A stretch of DNA of 64,000 nt from Methylobacterium isbiliense (GCF_022179325.1 NZ_BPQQ01000004.1:62001-126000), one strand, 5' to 3'; counted from the first letter of the stretch, positions 12,881 to 21,884 are shown. Numbers and translations are program-made. Notes: a model not told the origin generated them from the letters alone.

Positions 12881-14010
12881 TCTCCGTCGCGGCTGTTGAA
12901 GCCCACCGTGACGCCGAGCGCCTCGGACAGGATCGGCTCGGACACCGCGGAGGCGGAGCGGACCGCGTCGCGCAGGAGCAGGACGCGCACCCGCTGCTGC
13001 GGATCGGACGCGAGATCGCCCAGCGACGCGGTGCCGGCCGCGAGCCGGCCCGCGACGGCGCGGGGCGTGTCGAGGCCGGCCAGCACGGAAGCCAGCGCCG
13101 CGGCGTCCTGCGCCAGGGCCGTGCGGGTGAAGGCGTCGGCGGCGTCGAGATTGACCCGGATCGCCCGCAGCGACCGGCCGGCCCGCCAGCCCTCCGCCGC
13201 CAGGGGCCGGGCCTCGTCCGCGCTGCGGCCGAGCACCGTGCCGATCTTCGCGTCGGCGATCGCCTCCAGGAAGGCGAGGTGGTCGGTGGCGAGCCGCGTC
13301 ACCGCCTCGCGCGCCGCCTCCGGGCTTCCGCCCTCCAGCCGGGCCGTCAGGCCCTCCGGTCCGGTCCAGCCCGCCAGCGTCGCCGCGGCATTGCGCGCGA
13401 GGCCCTGCGCGATCGCCGCGCCGAGCGCCCGGCGCCGGTCGCCCGCCGGCCCCGCGAGGTCGCGCCGCAGCGCTGCGGTGCTCTCCGGATCCTCGCCGTA
13501 GAGCAGGCGTTCGAGGGCCGAGAGGCCCTGCGCGGCGGCGCTCGCCCGCCGCAGCCGCTCCGGGGTGAGTGCGTCGGAGGCGGCGAGGAGGTCGGCGAGC
13601 GCCTTGCCGATCGCCCCGCGGCGCTCCGGCCAGTGGGCCATGCGCTCGTAGCGGGAATCCTCGTCCACGGGGCCGTAGCGCACCATCTCGATGCCCGCCC
13701 AGGCATCCGCGGCGGCCTGGAAGGCCGCGTCGAGCCCCGCCGCATCCGCCCGAGCCCCGGCCGCGAAGGCGCGCCACGCGGCGTCCTGGGCGGCAGTCGC
13801 TTCGGCGAGGACATGGTAGCGGGGAACCGCGACCTCGCGCGCGAGCCGCAGGGCCGTGGCCCGGTGGTCGGGCGCGGCGGCGCGGGCGCGGTGCGCGACG
13901 AGCGCCGCCGCGGCGAGGCCGAGGAGCCAGCGGCGGGTCGGCCGGCCGCGCACGCTCGGCGCCGCGGAGGTGCGGGCGCTCTCAGATCTGCGGATCATGC
14001 TGTGGTCCAT
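12877..14010 (-). CDS. Imelysin-family periplasmic protein with altered HxxE motif
   Basis: 377 aa. A leader with a twin-arginine segment (TRRWLLGLAAAALVAHRARA, about residues 25-44) precedes a helical imelysin-like domain. Imelysin proteins (IrpA, ICMP, EfeO relatives) are periplasmic proteins linked to iron uptake; the signature GxHxxE is a putative metal site. Here the equivalent stretch reads GLSALERLLYG (residues 162-172), so the His is Ser164 while Glu167 remains. It is the second imelysin of the operon and may have a structural rather than metal-binding role. The start is uncertain: ATG at 14010 or at 13998, neither with a good ribosome-binding site. Confidence 0.85.
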   Translation of the reverse strand: MDHSMIRRSESARTSAAPSVRGRPTRRWLLGLAAAALVAHRARAAAPDHRATALRLAREVAVPRYHVLAEATAAQDAAWRAFAAGARADAAGLDAAFQAAADAWAGIEMVRYGPVDEDSRYERMAHWPERRGAIGKALADLLAASDALTPERLRRASAAAQGLSALERLLYGEDPESTAALRRDLAGPAGDRRRALGAAIAQGLARNAAATLAGWTGPEGLTARLEGGSPEAAREAVTRLATDHLAFLEAIADAKIGTVLGRSADEARPLAAEGWRAGRSLRAIRVNLDAADAFTRTALAQDAAALASVLAGLDTPRAVAGRLAAGTASLGDLASDPQQRVRVLLLRDAVRSASAVSEPILSEALGVTVGFNSRDGD

Positions 14011-14106
14011 GAGTCAGTATCTTGCGTGCCCGATGACGGATCGGGCGAGGCTCGCCCGCGCCCCGGTCGGGACCGGCGCGCGGCGGAAGCGCGGAACGGT
14101 CGCCAT

Positions 14107-15291
14107 CTACAGCGACCCGACATAGGCGAAGAGCCGCGCCCGCTCCGCCTCCGGCAGCGCCTCGGCGCGGCGGCGGCTCGCCGCAGCCTCGCCGCCGTGC
14201 AGGCGCACGGCCTGCGCCACGCCGGCCGCACGGGCATCGTGCAGGAGCCCGGCGCCGAGCGCGAGGCGCCGCGCCAGGCCCCAGAGGGGCGCGGTGCGCC
14301 ACTCGGTCGGGGCGATGCCGGGCTCCGTCGCGCCCCCGTCGAGGTCGGGGCCGAGATCGTGCAGGAGAAGGTCGGTGAAGGCGCGCACGGGCCCGTCGGG
14401 CGAGGGCAGGGCCGGCCGGTGGCAGGCGGCACAGCCGGCCTCGGCGAAGAGGCGCTCGCCGGCCGGGTCCGGGGCCGGCGCGGGCGGGGGCTCCAGCGAG
14501 GCGAGGTAGCGCGCGATGTGGCGCACGAGGGCCGCGCCGATCTCCGGGCGCGCGTCGCCGCGAACGGCTGCGAGGCAGGCGGCCTGGATGCGCGTGCAGT
14601 CGCCGCCCGGGGCCGGGCGCTCCGCCGTCGAGAGGCCGAGATCGAGGGCGAAGGCGGTCGCCACCTGCGCCTCCAGCGTCGCCGCCGTGGCCTTGGCGCC
14701 GAAGCGGCCGACCGGACCCTCCGGGCCCTCCGGCCGGTGGGCGCGCCCGCGCAGCCCGCCGCCGGCCTGGGACGCGGCGAGCGCCAGAATGGCGGCCTCC
14801 GGCACCGCGGCGAGGCGCCCGAGGCCGCGCAGCGGCGGCGCGGCGCGGGCGCCCACCCGCACGCCCGCGGCCGGGGGGCCGTAGGCGGAATCGGCGAGGT
14901 GGTAGCGGCCGTTTCCGTCCCGCCGCACCGTCCCCTCGGGATCGACGCCCGGCACGCCCGCGGTCTGGATCTGGCGGCCATAGGCCGGATCGGGGGCGCC
15001 CGCGGCGTCGGACAGGCGCAGGACCAGGTTCTCGCCCGTCACCCGCCCGTCCGGGGCGACCGCCACGGGCCGCCCGTCGAGCCCCTGGTGGCAGGCGCTG
15101 CAGGCCCGCGCGTTGTAGAGCGGCCCGAGCCCGTCATTGGCCGTGGCCGAGGCGGTGCCGGGAATCCAGGCCCGCCGGAACAGCGCCCGCCCGATCAGCG
15201 CGTCGAGATCGCCCGCCTGGGCCGCAGGAGCGGCCGTTTGCGCCGCCGCCATGGCGGTCAGCGCCGCCGCCAGGGCGAGGCGGCGCCTCAC
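14107..15291 (-). CDS. Di-haem cytochrome c-type oxidoreductase (DUF1111, 'thiol oxidoreductase')
   Basis: 394 aa with a cleavable leader (RRRLALAAALTAMAAAQTAA). Two c-type haem sites are seen: CSACH at residues 64-68 and CAACH at 287-291, arranged as in the di-haem oxidoreductase/putative peroxidase family. The C-terminal segment WRTAPLWGLARR and LLHDARA is typical of the family. It would act in the periplasm, passing electrons. The start is a GTG at 15291 that overlaps the multicopper oxidase stop as GTGA. The gap to the next gene (about 95 nt) is the only real spacer inside the operon. Confidence 0.93.
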   Translation of the reverse strand: MRRRLALAAALTAMAAAQTAAPAAQAGDLDALIGRALFRRAWIPGTASATANDGLGPLYNARACSACHQGLDGRPVAVAPDGRVTGENLVLRLSDAAGAPDPAYGRQIQTAGVPGVDPEGTVRRDGNGRYHLADSAYGPPAAGVRVGARAAPPLRGLGRLAAVPEAAILALAASQAGGGLRGRAHRPEGPEGPVGRFGAKATAATLEAQVATAFALDLGLSTAERPAPGGDCTRIQAACLAAVRGDARPEIGAALVRHIARYLASLEPPPAPAPDPAGERLFAEAGCAACHRPALPSPDGPVRAFTDLLLHDLGPDLDGGATEPGIAPTEWRTAPLWGLARRLALGAGLLHDARAAGVAQAVRLHGGEAAASRRRAEALPEAERARLFAYVGSL

Positions 15292-16778
15292 GCGGCGACC
15301 CTGAGATAGCCCATCATCCCGTATTCGAGGTGTTCGAGGATGTGGCAGTGGAGCATCCAATCGCCCGGCGCCGCCACGAAGGCGACCTCGACCCGTTCGC
15401 GCGGGTTGAGGATCACGGTGTCGGCGAGGTGGCGCGGCAGGGCTTGGCGCGAGGCGGAGATCACCTCGAAGGTGTGGCCGTGCAGGTGGATCGGGTGCGG
15501 GTGGGGCGTGAGGTTGATCCACTCGAACAGGTAGGGCCGGCCCGCCTCCAGGCTGTCGAGGGGCGGGGGCAGCACCGCGCCGGGGCCGTGCGGCCAGGAC
15601 TTGGCGTTGATCGCCCACAGGCTGGTGTCGCGCACGCAGAGGCTGTCGAGGAGCACCCTGGCCAGGGGGTCGCCCGGCGGGATCGCGTCCGCGAGCGAGC
15701 CGCCCGAGGAGGCGCCGAACCGGAAGGTCCGGCGCTCGGCCGCCGCCGGATCGGCGACCCGCGGCACGCGCGAGGCGTAGAGGGGGGCGGGCGCGAAGGC
15801 TCCCCGGGCCGCGGGCGCGCCTGAGGCCGTCAGTTCGGCGATGGTCCAGGGCTCGGCCGAGCCGTAATCGACGACCCGCAGGATCTCCCCCGGCCGGGCG
15901 GGGGCGCGCACGAGCAGGTCGGCGCGCATGGCCGGGCCGAGGCGCCAGGAATCGACGTCACCGTCGAGAGGGAGGGGGCCGAGGGGCTGGCCGTCAGTGG
16001 CGATCAGGGCCGCCGCGCCGCCCTCCACGCCGACCTGCACGATCCGGGTGCCGTCGAGGTTGAGCAGGCGCAGGCGCACGTCCCCGCCCGGGGGCACCGC
16101 GGCCCGCATCGGCCCGGCCGTGCCGTTCACGCCCCGCACGGTGCCGAAGGTCCCGGCCCGGCCCGCGCCCTCGCGGGTCTCGAAGGGCAGGAAGCCGCCC
16201 TCCGCGGCGAGCCGCCAATCCTTGATCGCCACCACGAGGTCGGCATCGGCGTAGTCCGCGGGCGCGTCGCCCTCCACGACCAGCACCGCCATCAGGCCGC
16301 GGCCCGCCTGCCCCGATTCATCGCAATGCGGATGCAGGAAGTAGGTGCCCGGATCGGGCAGCGCGAGATCGTACGCGAAGGTCTCGCCGGGACGCACCGG
16401 GGGCTGCGTCAGGTAGGGCACGCCGTCCATGCCGTTCGGCACCCGCACCCCGTGCCAGTGGATCGAGGTGTGGACGGGCAGACGGTTGTCGAGGGTGGCG
16501 CGCAGCCGGTCCCCGACCCGCGCGCGCAGGACCGGAAACAGGGGCTGCCCCGCCTCGGTGAAGGACCAGACCCGGCTCTCCGGCCGCCCCGGGCCGAGGA
16601 TCGCCGCGGGCCGCTCGCGGGCCGTAAGGGTGAGCACCTGCGTGCGGGACGGGCCGTCCGCGGGGCCTAAGGGGAGCGCCAGCGGGTCGTCGGCCGCCCG
16701 GCCGGGCCGGAGCAGGGCCGTGCCCGCCGCCCCGATCCCGGCGGCGAGGAGCCCGCGGCGGGTGAGGGAGGCGGTCAG
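15288..16778 (-). CDS. Multicopper oxidase, periplasmic
   Basis: About 496 aa from the proposed start. It carries a Tat-like leader (LTRRGLLAAGIGAAG) and three cupredoxin domains. All copper-binding motifs are readable: HWHG, the FLHPHCDES segment, HPHPIHLHGHTF, and the C-terminal HCHILEHLEYGMMG, where the last Met can serve the type 1 site. Family members oxidise Cu(I), Fe(II) or phenols. The first usable codon in this frame is CTG at 16778, overlapping the imelysin stop as CTGA and preceded by GGGGAAG; no ATG, GTG or TTG start fits. Its place in an imelysin operon points to ferroxidase or cuprous oxidase activity. Confidence 0.92.
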   Translation of the reverse strand: MTASLTRRGLLAAGIGAAGTALLRPGRAADDPLALPLGPADGPSRTQVLTLTARERPAAILGPGRPESRVWSFTEAGQPLFPVLRARVGDRLRATLDNRLPVHTSIHWHGVRVPNGMDGVPYLTQPPVRPGETFAYDLALPDPGTYFLHPHCDESGQAGRGLMAVLVVEGDAPADYADADLVVAIKDWRLAAEGGFLPFETREGAGRAGTFGTVRGVNGTAGPMRAAVPPGGDVRLRLLNLDGTRIVQVGVEGGAAALIATDGQPLGPLPLDGDVDSWRLGPAMRADLLVRAPARPGEILRVVDYGSAEPWTIAELTASGAPAARGAFAPAPLYASRVPRVADPAAAERRTFRFGASSGGSLADAIPPGDPLARVLLDSLCVRDTSLWAINAKSWPHGPGAVLPPPLDSLEAGRPYLFEWINLTPHPHPIHLHGHTFEVISASRQALPRHLADTVILNPRERVEVAFVAAPGDWMLHCHILEHLEYGMMGYLRVAA

Positions 16779-18061
16779 CGCTTCTTCCCCACGGCGCCCG
16801 GGTTGTCGAGGCTGTCGGAGCCCTCCACCGAGACCGCGAGGCCGAGCCGGCTCACCAGGGCCTCGATCGCGCGGGTCTGGGCCACGAGGGCGTCGATCGC
16901 CGCCTGGATGATCCGGTTCCCCTCGGCGTTGCCCTCGCCGATCATCTGGTCGTAGGCCTCGATGCCGGAATCGGCCCGGTCCTTGATCGCCCGGATCCGC
17001 TCCGAGGCGGCCTTGAGCGCGGCGTCGAGCCGGCGCGCCTCCTCCGGGGCCTTGGCGGCGGCGTAGGCCATCAATGAGGGCCCCTCGACCACCCGCCCGT
17101 CCGTGCGCAGGTAGCGGCCCGTGGCGATGGCGGTGATGCCGACCTGATCGTACCAGTGCGCGTTGTGGGTGTTGTCGGAGAAGCAATCCTGCTCCTCCTC
17201 CGGATCGTGCAGGGTGAGGCCGAGCTTCATCCGCTCGCCCGCCATCTCCCCGTACGACAGGGAGCCGAGGCCGGTGAGGATGGTGGCGAGCCCCGCCGTC
17301 TCGCCCTTGCGCGCGAGCTCCTCGCGCGCCTGTCCGTTCGGCCCCCAGAGATCGGCCATCGCCTGGAGGTCGCGCACGAGGAGCGCGCTTGCGGCCTTCA
17401 GGTAGGCGCGGCGGCGGTCGCAATGGCCGTGGGTACAGGCCGCATCCGCGGCGTAGTCGCTGGCCGGCCGGTTGCCGGCCCCCGGCCCGGTGCCGTTGAG
17501 ATCCTGCCCCCAGAGCAGGAACTCCACCGCGTGATAGCCCGTGGCGACGTTGGCCTCGATCCCCTGCGCCTCGTGCAGCGTCTCCAGCAGGTCCGCGTCG
17601 ATGGTGGTGGCGTCGACCTGCCGGCGCCCGATGCGCAGGCGCGGGTTGGCGACGACGTTGGCCCGGAACAGCGGGTTCTCGTCCGAGGCCTCGCCGTACT
17701 TCGCGGTGTCGACGTAGTCGATCAGCCCCTCGTCGAGGGGCCAGGCATTGACCTTGCCCTCCAGGGCGTCGACCGCCTTGTTGCCGAAGCGGTAGCCCTC
17801 GGTCTGCATGTAGGGGATGCGGGCGCGGATCCAGGCCTCGCGCGCGGCCTTCAGGGTCTCGGGCGAGGGCGCGGCGAGCAGCGCCGCCACCGCCCGGTCG
17901 AGGTCGCGCGCGCCGGCGACCGCGTCCTCGGTCATGGCCTGGGCCAGGGTGGCGTAGGTGTCGAGCACCGCCCGCGCCGGGGGCGCGGGCTCCGCGCGGG
18001 CCGCCGTCGCCAGGAACAGCGCGGCGAGGAGGAACGCCGGGCGGGCGGATGTGCGGGGCAT
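16775..18061 (-). CDS. Imelysin-family iron-regulated periplasmic protein (IrpA-like)
   Basis: 428 aa. A Sec-type signal peptide (RPAFLLAALFLATAARA) leads into a full imelysin domain. The GxHxxE metal motif is canonical: GYHAVEFLLWG with His177 and Glu180. The long insert with CTHGHCDRRRAY and the stretch LSYGEMAGERMKLGL match IrpA-type members. The ATG at 18061 has GGAG upstream and removes a non-conserved 25-residue extension. It is first in the operon imelysin, multicopper oxidase, di-haem oxidoreductase, imelysin, DUF1513. No iron-regulator box could be recognised with confidence upstream. Confidence 0.95.
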   Translation of the reverse strand: MPRTSARPAFLLAALFLATAARAEPAPPARAVLDTYATLAQAMTEDAVAGARDLDRAVAALLAAPSPETLKAAREAWIRARIPYMQTEGYRFGNKAVDALEGKVNAWPLDEGLIDYVDTAKYGEASDENPLFRANVVANPRLRIGRRQVDATTIDADLLETLHEAQGIEANVATGYHAVEFLLWGQDLNGTGPGAGNRPASDYAADAACTHGHCDRRRAYLKAASALLVRDLQAMADLWGPNGQAREELARKGETAGLATILTGLGSLSYGEMAGERMKLGLTLHDPEEEQDCFSDNTHNAHWYDQVGITAIATGRYLRTDGRVVEGPSLMAYAAAKAPEEARRLDAALKAASERIRAIKDRADSGIEAYDQMIGEGNAEGNRIIQAAIDALVAQTRAIEALVSRLGLAVSVEGSDSLDNPGAVGKKR

Positions 18062-18259
18062 GCGGGACCATCTCCGGCGGAGCCCGTGGCCGGCCCCTCG
18101 ATCGGGGCGGCACTCTGGCGCCGGGCCGTCCGGCATGCAAACGCGTCCGCTGCGCGCTAGTGTCTCAATTCCGAATGATTTCAGTTCGCAGTCCGGCGCG
18201 CCGGCCCTGCACCGAGGGGGCCGCGCCCCGCGACAGGATGCAGCCGGGCGGGTGACGGA

Positions 18260-18505
18260 TCAGTGGAACTCAACCCCGATCACGCCGGGCCGCTGCCAGA
18301 CTACCGTCGAGGCCCAGCGCAGTCCGCCGGCCTTCAACTTGAGATAGACGGTGTCGGGAAACCGGAAGCCGAGCGGCACGATGATGCGCGCGCCCTGCGC
18401 GTCGACGTCCACCAGCGTGCCTTTGACGTCGTCGATCGACTCGTCCGACGAGATGACGACCGGCTTAATCAGATTGGAACGGGTGTGAGCGCGTCTCATT
18501 GGCAT
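18260..18505 (-). CDS. PilZ-like domain protein
   Basis: 81 aa from the chosen start. The c-di-GMP-binding signature of PilZ is partly present: RAHTR supplies an RxxxR, and DVDAQG corresponds to (D/N)xSxxG with Ser replaced by Asp. The rest (FRFPDTVYLKL, WASTVVWQRPGVIGVEF) matches the small single-domain PilZ proteins frequent in Methylobacterium. The start is unclear: the frame is open to 18694 and ATGs also occur at 18499 and 18553, none with a strong ribosome-binding site. The sequence here and just upstream is noticeably AT-richer than its neighbours, hinting at acquisition or an AT-rich promoter. Confidence 0.7.
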   Translation of the reverse strand: MPMRRAHTRSNLIKPVVISSDESIDDVKGTLVDVDAQGARIIVPLGFRFPDTVYLKLKAGGLRWASTVVWQRPGVIGVEFH

Positions 18506-18777
18506 CAAGGAATCGATCGTTGTGGTCGTCGCAACATCTAGTACGGATAGCATAACATTTGGATGTCGCAGTTTCGATTCCGACTTAGGCCATGTGGCTA
18601 TTGCTTGGCCTATACTGAAGCAAAACAGCTCAAAGATCGATGGTTGTCGGCTCGAAAGGCTCGTTTTGGCTCTCTGGGCGAGCCGTTGACGCAAAATGCT
18701 CTAGCGTGATCGCAGGCCGGAGGATCGGTTACGGCTCCGCCTCGCGGTGCGCCCGCGCGCGATTCGCCGCCGGTGGG

Positions 18778-20553
18778 TCAGCCGGCGACGGGGGCCATGC
18801 CGGACCGGTCCTGCCCCGCCACCGCGATCCCGGCCGCCCAGGCGTCGAGCGCGCCCGCCTCGATGCGCGCGCGGGCATGGCGGTAGCCGATCTCGGCCAC
18901 GGCCGCGTAGCTGCGCCACGCCCTCAGATCGATGCCGGCGAGCGGCGGGCGCAGCACCGCGGTGGCGCGGGCGCGGGCCATGGCCGCCGAGGCGTCGCTC
19001 GACAGGGTGGCGGAGCGCAGCAGGATCTGGGCGATGCCCGGCATGGCGCAGGGCACGCCGAGCGCCCGGCGCAACAGGCGCGAACGGAGGCTGCGCCGGG
19101 GCATCGTGTCGAGGGCAAGGTCGCTCGCGACGTCGACGGCGAGCACCGCGCCGCGCCCGCGGGCGGCCATCAGGTCGGCCGGCAGGTTGTTCATGATCCC
19201 GCCATCCACCAGCACGCCCTCCGGGGCGAGCACGGGCGGCAGCAGGCCCGGGATGGCGATGCTGGCGCGCAGGGCCGGCGCGAGGAGGCCGCGCTCGTGC
19301 ACCATCGCGGCCCCGGTGGTGAGGTTCGAGGAGACGCAGAAATAGGGCAGCCAGAGATCCTCGATCCGCGCATCGCCGAAATGCTGCGCGAGGCGCCGGT
19401 CCACCTTGGTGCCGCGGGTGAGGGCCGCGAGCGGCAGCGTGTAGTCGTTGAGCGGCGAACTCTCCACGAAGGCCGAGACGGTGTGGGCCTGGATCTCGGG
19501 CAGGCTCCAGCCCATCGCGAGGCTGGCTCCCGTGACGGCCCCCATGCTGGTTCCGGCCACGAGATCGACCGCGAGCCCGGCCTCTTCGAGCGCCCTCATC
19601 ACGCCGAGATGGGCAAAGCCCCGCGCGCCGCCCCCGCCGAGCACCAGCGCCCGCGCCCGCCCGCCCGCGAGGCGCGCCACCCGTGCGAGGTCCGCGGCGC
19701 TGCCCGCCCGCGCCTGGAGACGCATCGCCACCGGCAGCCCGGCCAGGGTCGGGTCGAGCGGCGCCGGGCGGAGGGCGTCGCGCGGCTGCAGCATCACGAG
19801 GTCCTGGCGCGTCCAGCCCGGCACCGGCATGGCGATGCGGCCGTCGAGGGCGCCCCGCGCCGGCCGGCCGGGGGCGGCGAGCAGCAGCACGTGGTCGGCC
19901 CGGCGCAGGCACAGGTTCGGCCAGCCCGGACCCGGCGCCTCGGCCGCGTAGACGACGTGGTCGTGGGCCGTCTCGTAGGCGTGGAACCACGTCTCGTCCG
20001 CCTCGTCGGGCCATGCGGCGAGGCAGCCCGTGCGCCCGGGGAGGGCGGCGGCGAGCCGGGCCGCGAAGGCCGCCGGGTCCACGTCCCCGGTGACGCCGAT
20101 CACCGCGAAGGTCATCGGCGCGACGGCGAGGGGCGTGTGGGCCGAGACCGTGCGCAACCGCTCCGCGAGGAGCCGCGCGAAGTAGAGCATCGTCGCCGGA
20201 TGCCGGGCCACGAGGTCGTCGAAGGCCGTCTTGGAGAGGCGCAGCAGGAAGGCGTCGCGCAGGGCGGTCGCGGTGGCCGAGCGCGGCTCGCCCGAGAGCA
20301 GCGCCATCTCGCCCACTGTCTCGGGGGGGCGCACGCGGGCGACGGGGCGCTCCTCGCCGCTCGCCGCATCGCGCGCCGAGATGCCAATCGTCCCCGACAC
20401 CAGGGCGTAGAGCGCGTCGGCCGGGTCGCCTTGCCGGAACAGCACCTGCCCGCCCGCCACCGCGATCGGTTCGAGGCGCGCCCGCAGCGCCGCGGCGGTC
20501 GCCGCGTCGAGGGCGGTGAGGAAGGGGATCTCGGGCTGAACGACGCTCCGCAT
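18778..20553 (-). CDS. Cyclic-nucleotide-sensor patatin-like phospholipase (NTE family)
   Basis: 591 aa. The N-terminal cNMP-binding domain (about residues 10-140) has GGQVLFRQGDPADALY and the phosphate-cassette-like GEMALLSGEPRSATATA. A middle linker of about 150 residues has no recognised domain. The C-terminal patatin hydrolase has the oxyanion motif GGGGARGFAHLG (306-317), nucleophile Ser336 in GTSMG, and Asp450 in VDGGIMNN, so it should be an active serine lipase. The ATG at 20553 lies 8 nt after the stop of the DUF3095 cyclase-like gene, with GAGGGCGG as ribosome-binding site, so the two are co-translated. Confidence 0.94.
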   Translation of the reverse strand: MRSVVQPEIPFLTALDAATAAALRARLEPIAVAGGQVLFRQGDPADALYALVSGTIGISARDAASGEERPVARVRPPETVGEMALLSGEPRSATATALRDAFLLRLSKTAFDDLVARHPATMLYFARLLAERLRTVSAHTPLAVAPMTFAVIGVTGDVDPAAFAARLAAALPGRTGCLAAWPDEADETWFHAYETAHDHVVYAAEAPGPGWPNLCLRRADHVLLLAAPGRPARGALDGRIAMPVPGWTRQDLVMLQPRDALRPAPLDPTLAGLPVAMRLQARAGSAADLARVARLAGGRARALVLGGGGARGFAHLGVMRALEEAGLAVDLVAGTSMGAVTGASLAMGWSLPEIQAHTVSAFVESSPLNDYTLPLAALTRGTKVDRRLAQHFGDARIEDLWLPYFCVSSNLTTGAAMVHERGLLAPALRASIAIPGLLPPVLAPEGVLVDGGIMNNLPADLMAARGRGAVLAVDVASDLALDTMPRRSLRSRLLRRALGVPCAMPGIAQILLRSATLSSDASAAMARARATAVLRPPLAGIDLRAWRSYAAVAEIGYRHARARIEAGALDAWAAGIAVAGQDRSGMAPVAG

Positions 20554-20561
20554 GTCCGCCC

Positions 20562-21764
20562 TCAGGCCGCCATCCCGGCCCCGGCCTTGGCCTTGAGGTT
20601 CTGGGCCGCCCGGGCGTAGCCGCCGCCATTCCCGTCGATGAAGTGGACGTGGTCGCTCTCGCTCGGCACCACCGTGATGCAGGTCGTCAGCGCGGCGGAC
20701 TGGCGGTGCAGGCCGAAGCGCACGAGGCCCGCCGCTTCCGCGGCGGCGAGCCGCCCCTCGATCGCCGCCGCGAGGGCCTCGTCGCAGTCGAGGGTCATGC
20801 GCAGCCCGTCGTCGTACTTCTGGAAATCGGCATTGGCGACGAGTTCGCGCCGGTAGCGCGCGGGCTCGAAGCCGCCGACCCGCAGGCCGAAGCGGAAGAT
20901 CAGGGAGGCGGCGAGCGTGCGCGCCAGGACGGCGAGGCGGCGCACGAGGCGCGGCTGCCCCGCGCTCCGGGAGGCCGCGACTTCGAGCGCGATCCCGTCC
21001 GACGGCCAGTACAGGGGCGGGCCCTCGTCGGGCAGCGGCCGGCCCATCGCCGGCGCGGCGGCCACGAGGCGGAGCACGTCGCCGATCACGCCGCGGATCG
21101 CGGCCGGGTCGGCGCCCTCGGCCCCCACCACCAGCACCGACAGGATCAGCCCGTGGCGCGCCCGCGCGGGAGCGAAGCGGCAGGTGAGGCCGGTGAGGTC
21201 GGGCCGTGCCCCCGGCGCGGGCGCCACCGCGTAGAGGCCCCGCTTCAGCGCCCGCTCCGCGAAGGCGAGGCCGCCGCCGGTGACCATCGCGTAGGCGACG
21301 TGCGGCGAGGGGGCGTAGCGGGCGATGCGCAGGTCGTGGCCCGCCTGCCGCAGCGCCGCGACGGGCACGAGCGCGGCGCGCAGCCTCAGGTTCATCTCGG
21401 CGCCGACCCACGCCACGGTGGCGGCGAGCGCCGCCCGGGCGGCCTCGGCCTCGTGCGGCGCGACGAGGATGCTCGCCCCGTCGCCCCCGAACACGAAGGC
21501 CCGGTCCTGCCCGCCGAGGGCGTTGCGCACGGCCGCGATGGCGGCCGCCCCCGCGTAGTTCACGGCCTTGTAGCGCCCGGCCGCGATGGCGGCGGTGGAT
21601 TCGACGATGTCGGTGACGGCGAGCCACCACCCGTCCGGCACCGCCCGGTAGGCGCCGTCGTCGAGGACGCGGGCGAAGTCCGTGACCGGGACGAGGTCGG
21701 CGTAGACGAACGCCCCCGTCCCGCAGCGTGCCCCCGCTCCGGCCGGCGCGGATCCCCTCGTCAT
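20562..21764 (-). CDS. DUF3095 protein, class III nucleotide cyclase-like
   Basis: 400 aa. DUF3095 proteins are annotated as adenylate-cyclase-like without a proven activity. The sequence keeps the two metal-binding aspartates of class III cyclases: Asp52 in LAVTDIVEST (FxDI equivalent) and Asp95 in VFGGDGASIL (GDG equivalent), 43 residues apart as in active enzymes. The C-terminus (SDHVHFIDGNGGGYARAAQ) is a Gly-rich, DUF3095-typical motif. The start at 21764 has a strong GAGGAGG site. It is directly upstream of a cNMP-sensor phospholipase, which suggests that its product, if any, controls that enzyme. Confidence 0.85.
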   Translation of the reverse strand: MTRGSAPAGAGARCGTGAFVYADLVPVTDFARVLDDGAYRAVPDGWWLAVTDIVESTAAIAAGRYKAVNYAGAAAIAAVRNALGGQDRAFVFGGDGASILVAPHEAEAARAALAATVAWVGAEMNLRLRAALVPVAALRQAGHDLRIARYAPSPHVAYAMVTGGGLAFAERALKRGLYAVAPAPGARPDLTGLTCRFAPARARHGLILSVLVVGAEGADPAAIRGVIGDVLRLVAAAPAMGRPLPDEGPPLYWPSDGIALEVAASRSAGQPRLVRRLAVLARTLAASLIFRFGLRVGGFEPARYRRELVANADFQKYDDGLRMTLDCDEALAAAIEGRLAAAEAAGLVRFGLHRQSAALTTCITVVPSESDHVHFIDGNGGGYARAAQNLKAKAGAGMAA

Positions 21765-21884
21765 CGCGGCTCCTCCTCGGGCCAGCCTATCACGGCCGTG
21801 CGCAAGCGCACGCGGATCGGTCTGCGCCGCGGCACTCAGCGGACAGGTGGCGGCGATCGGCGCCGCCCGAACCGGAGACGACCG

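Noticed and set aside
18137-18259. Search for a Fur or Irr box upstream of the imelysin operon.
   Set aside because: The AT-rich patch near 18165-18190 has no convincing palindrome matching either consensus.
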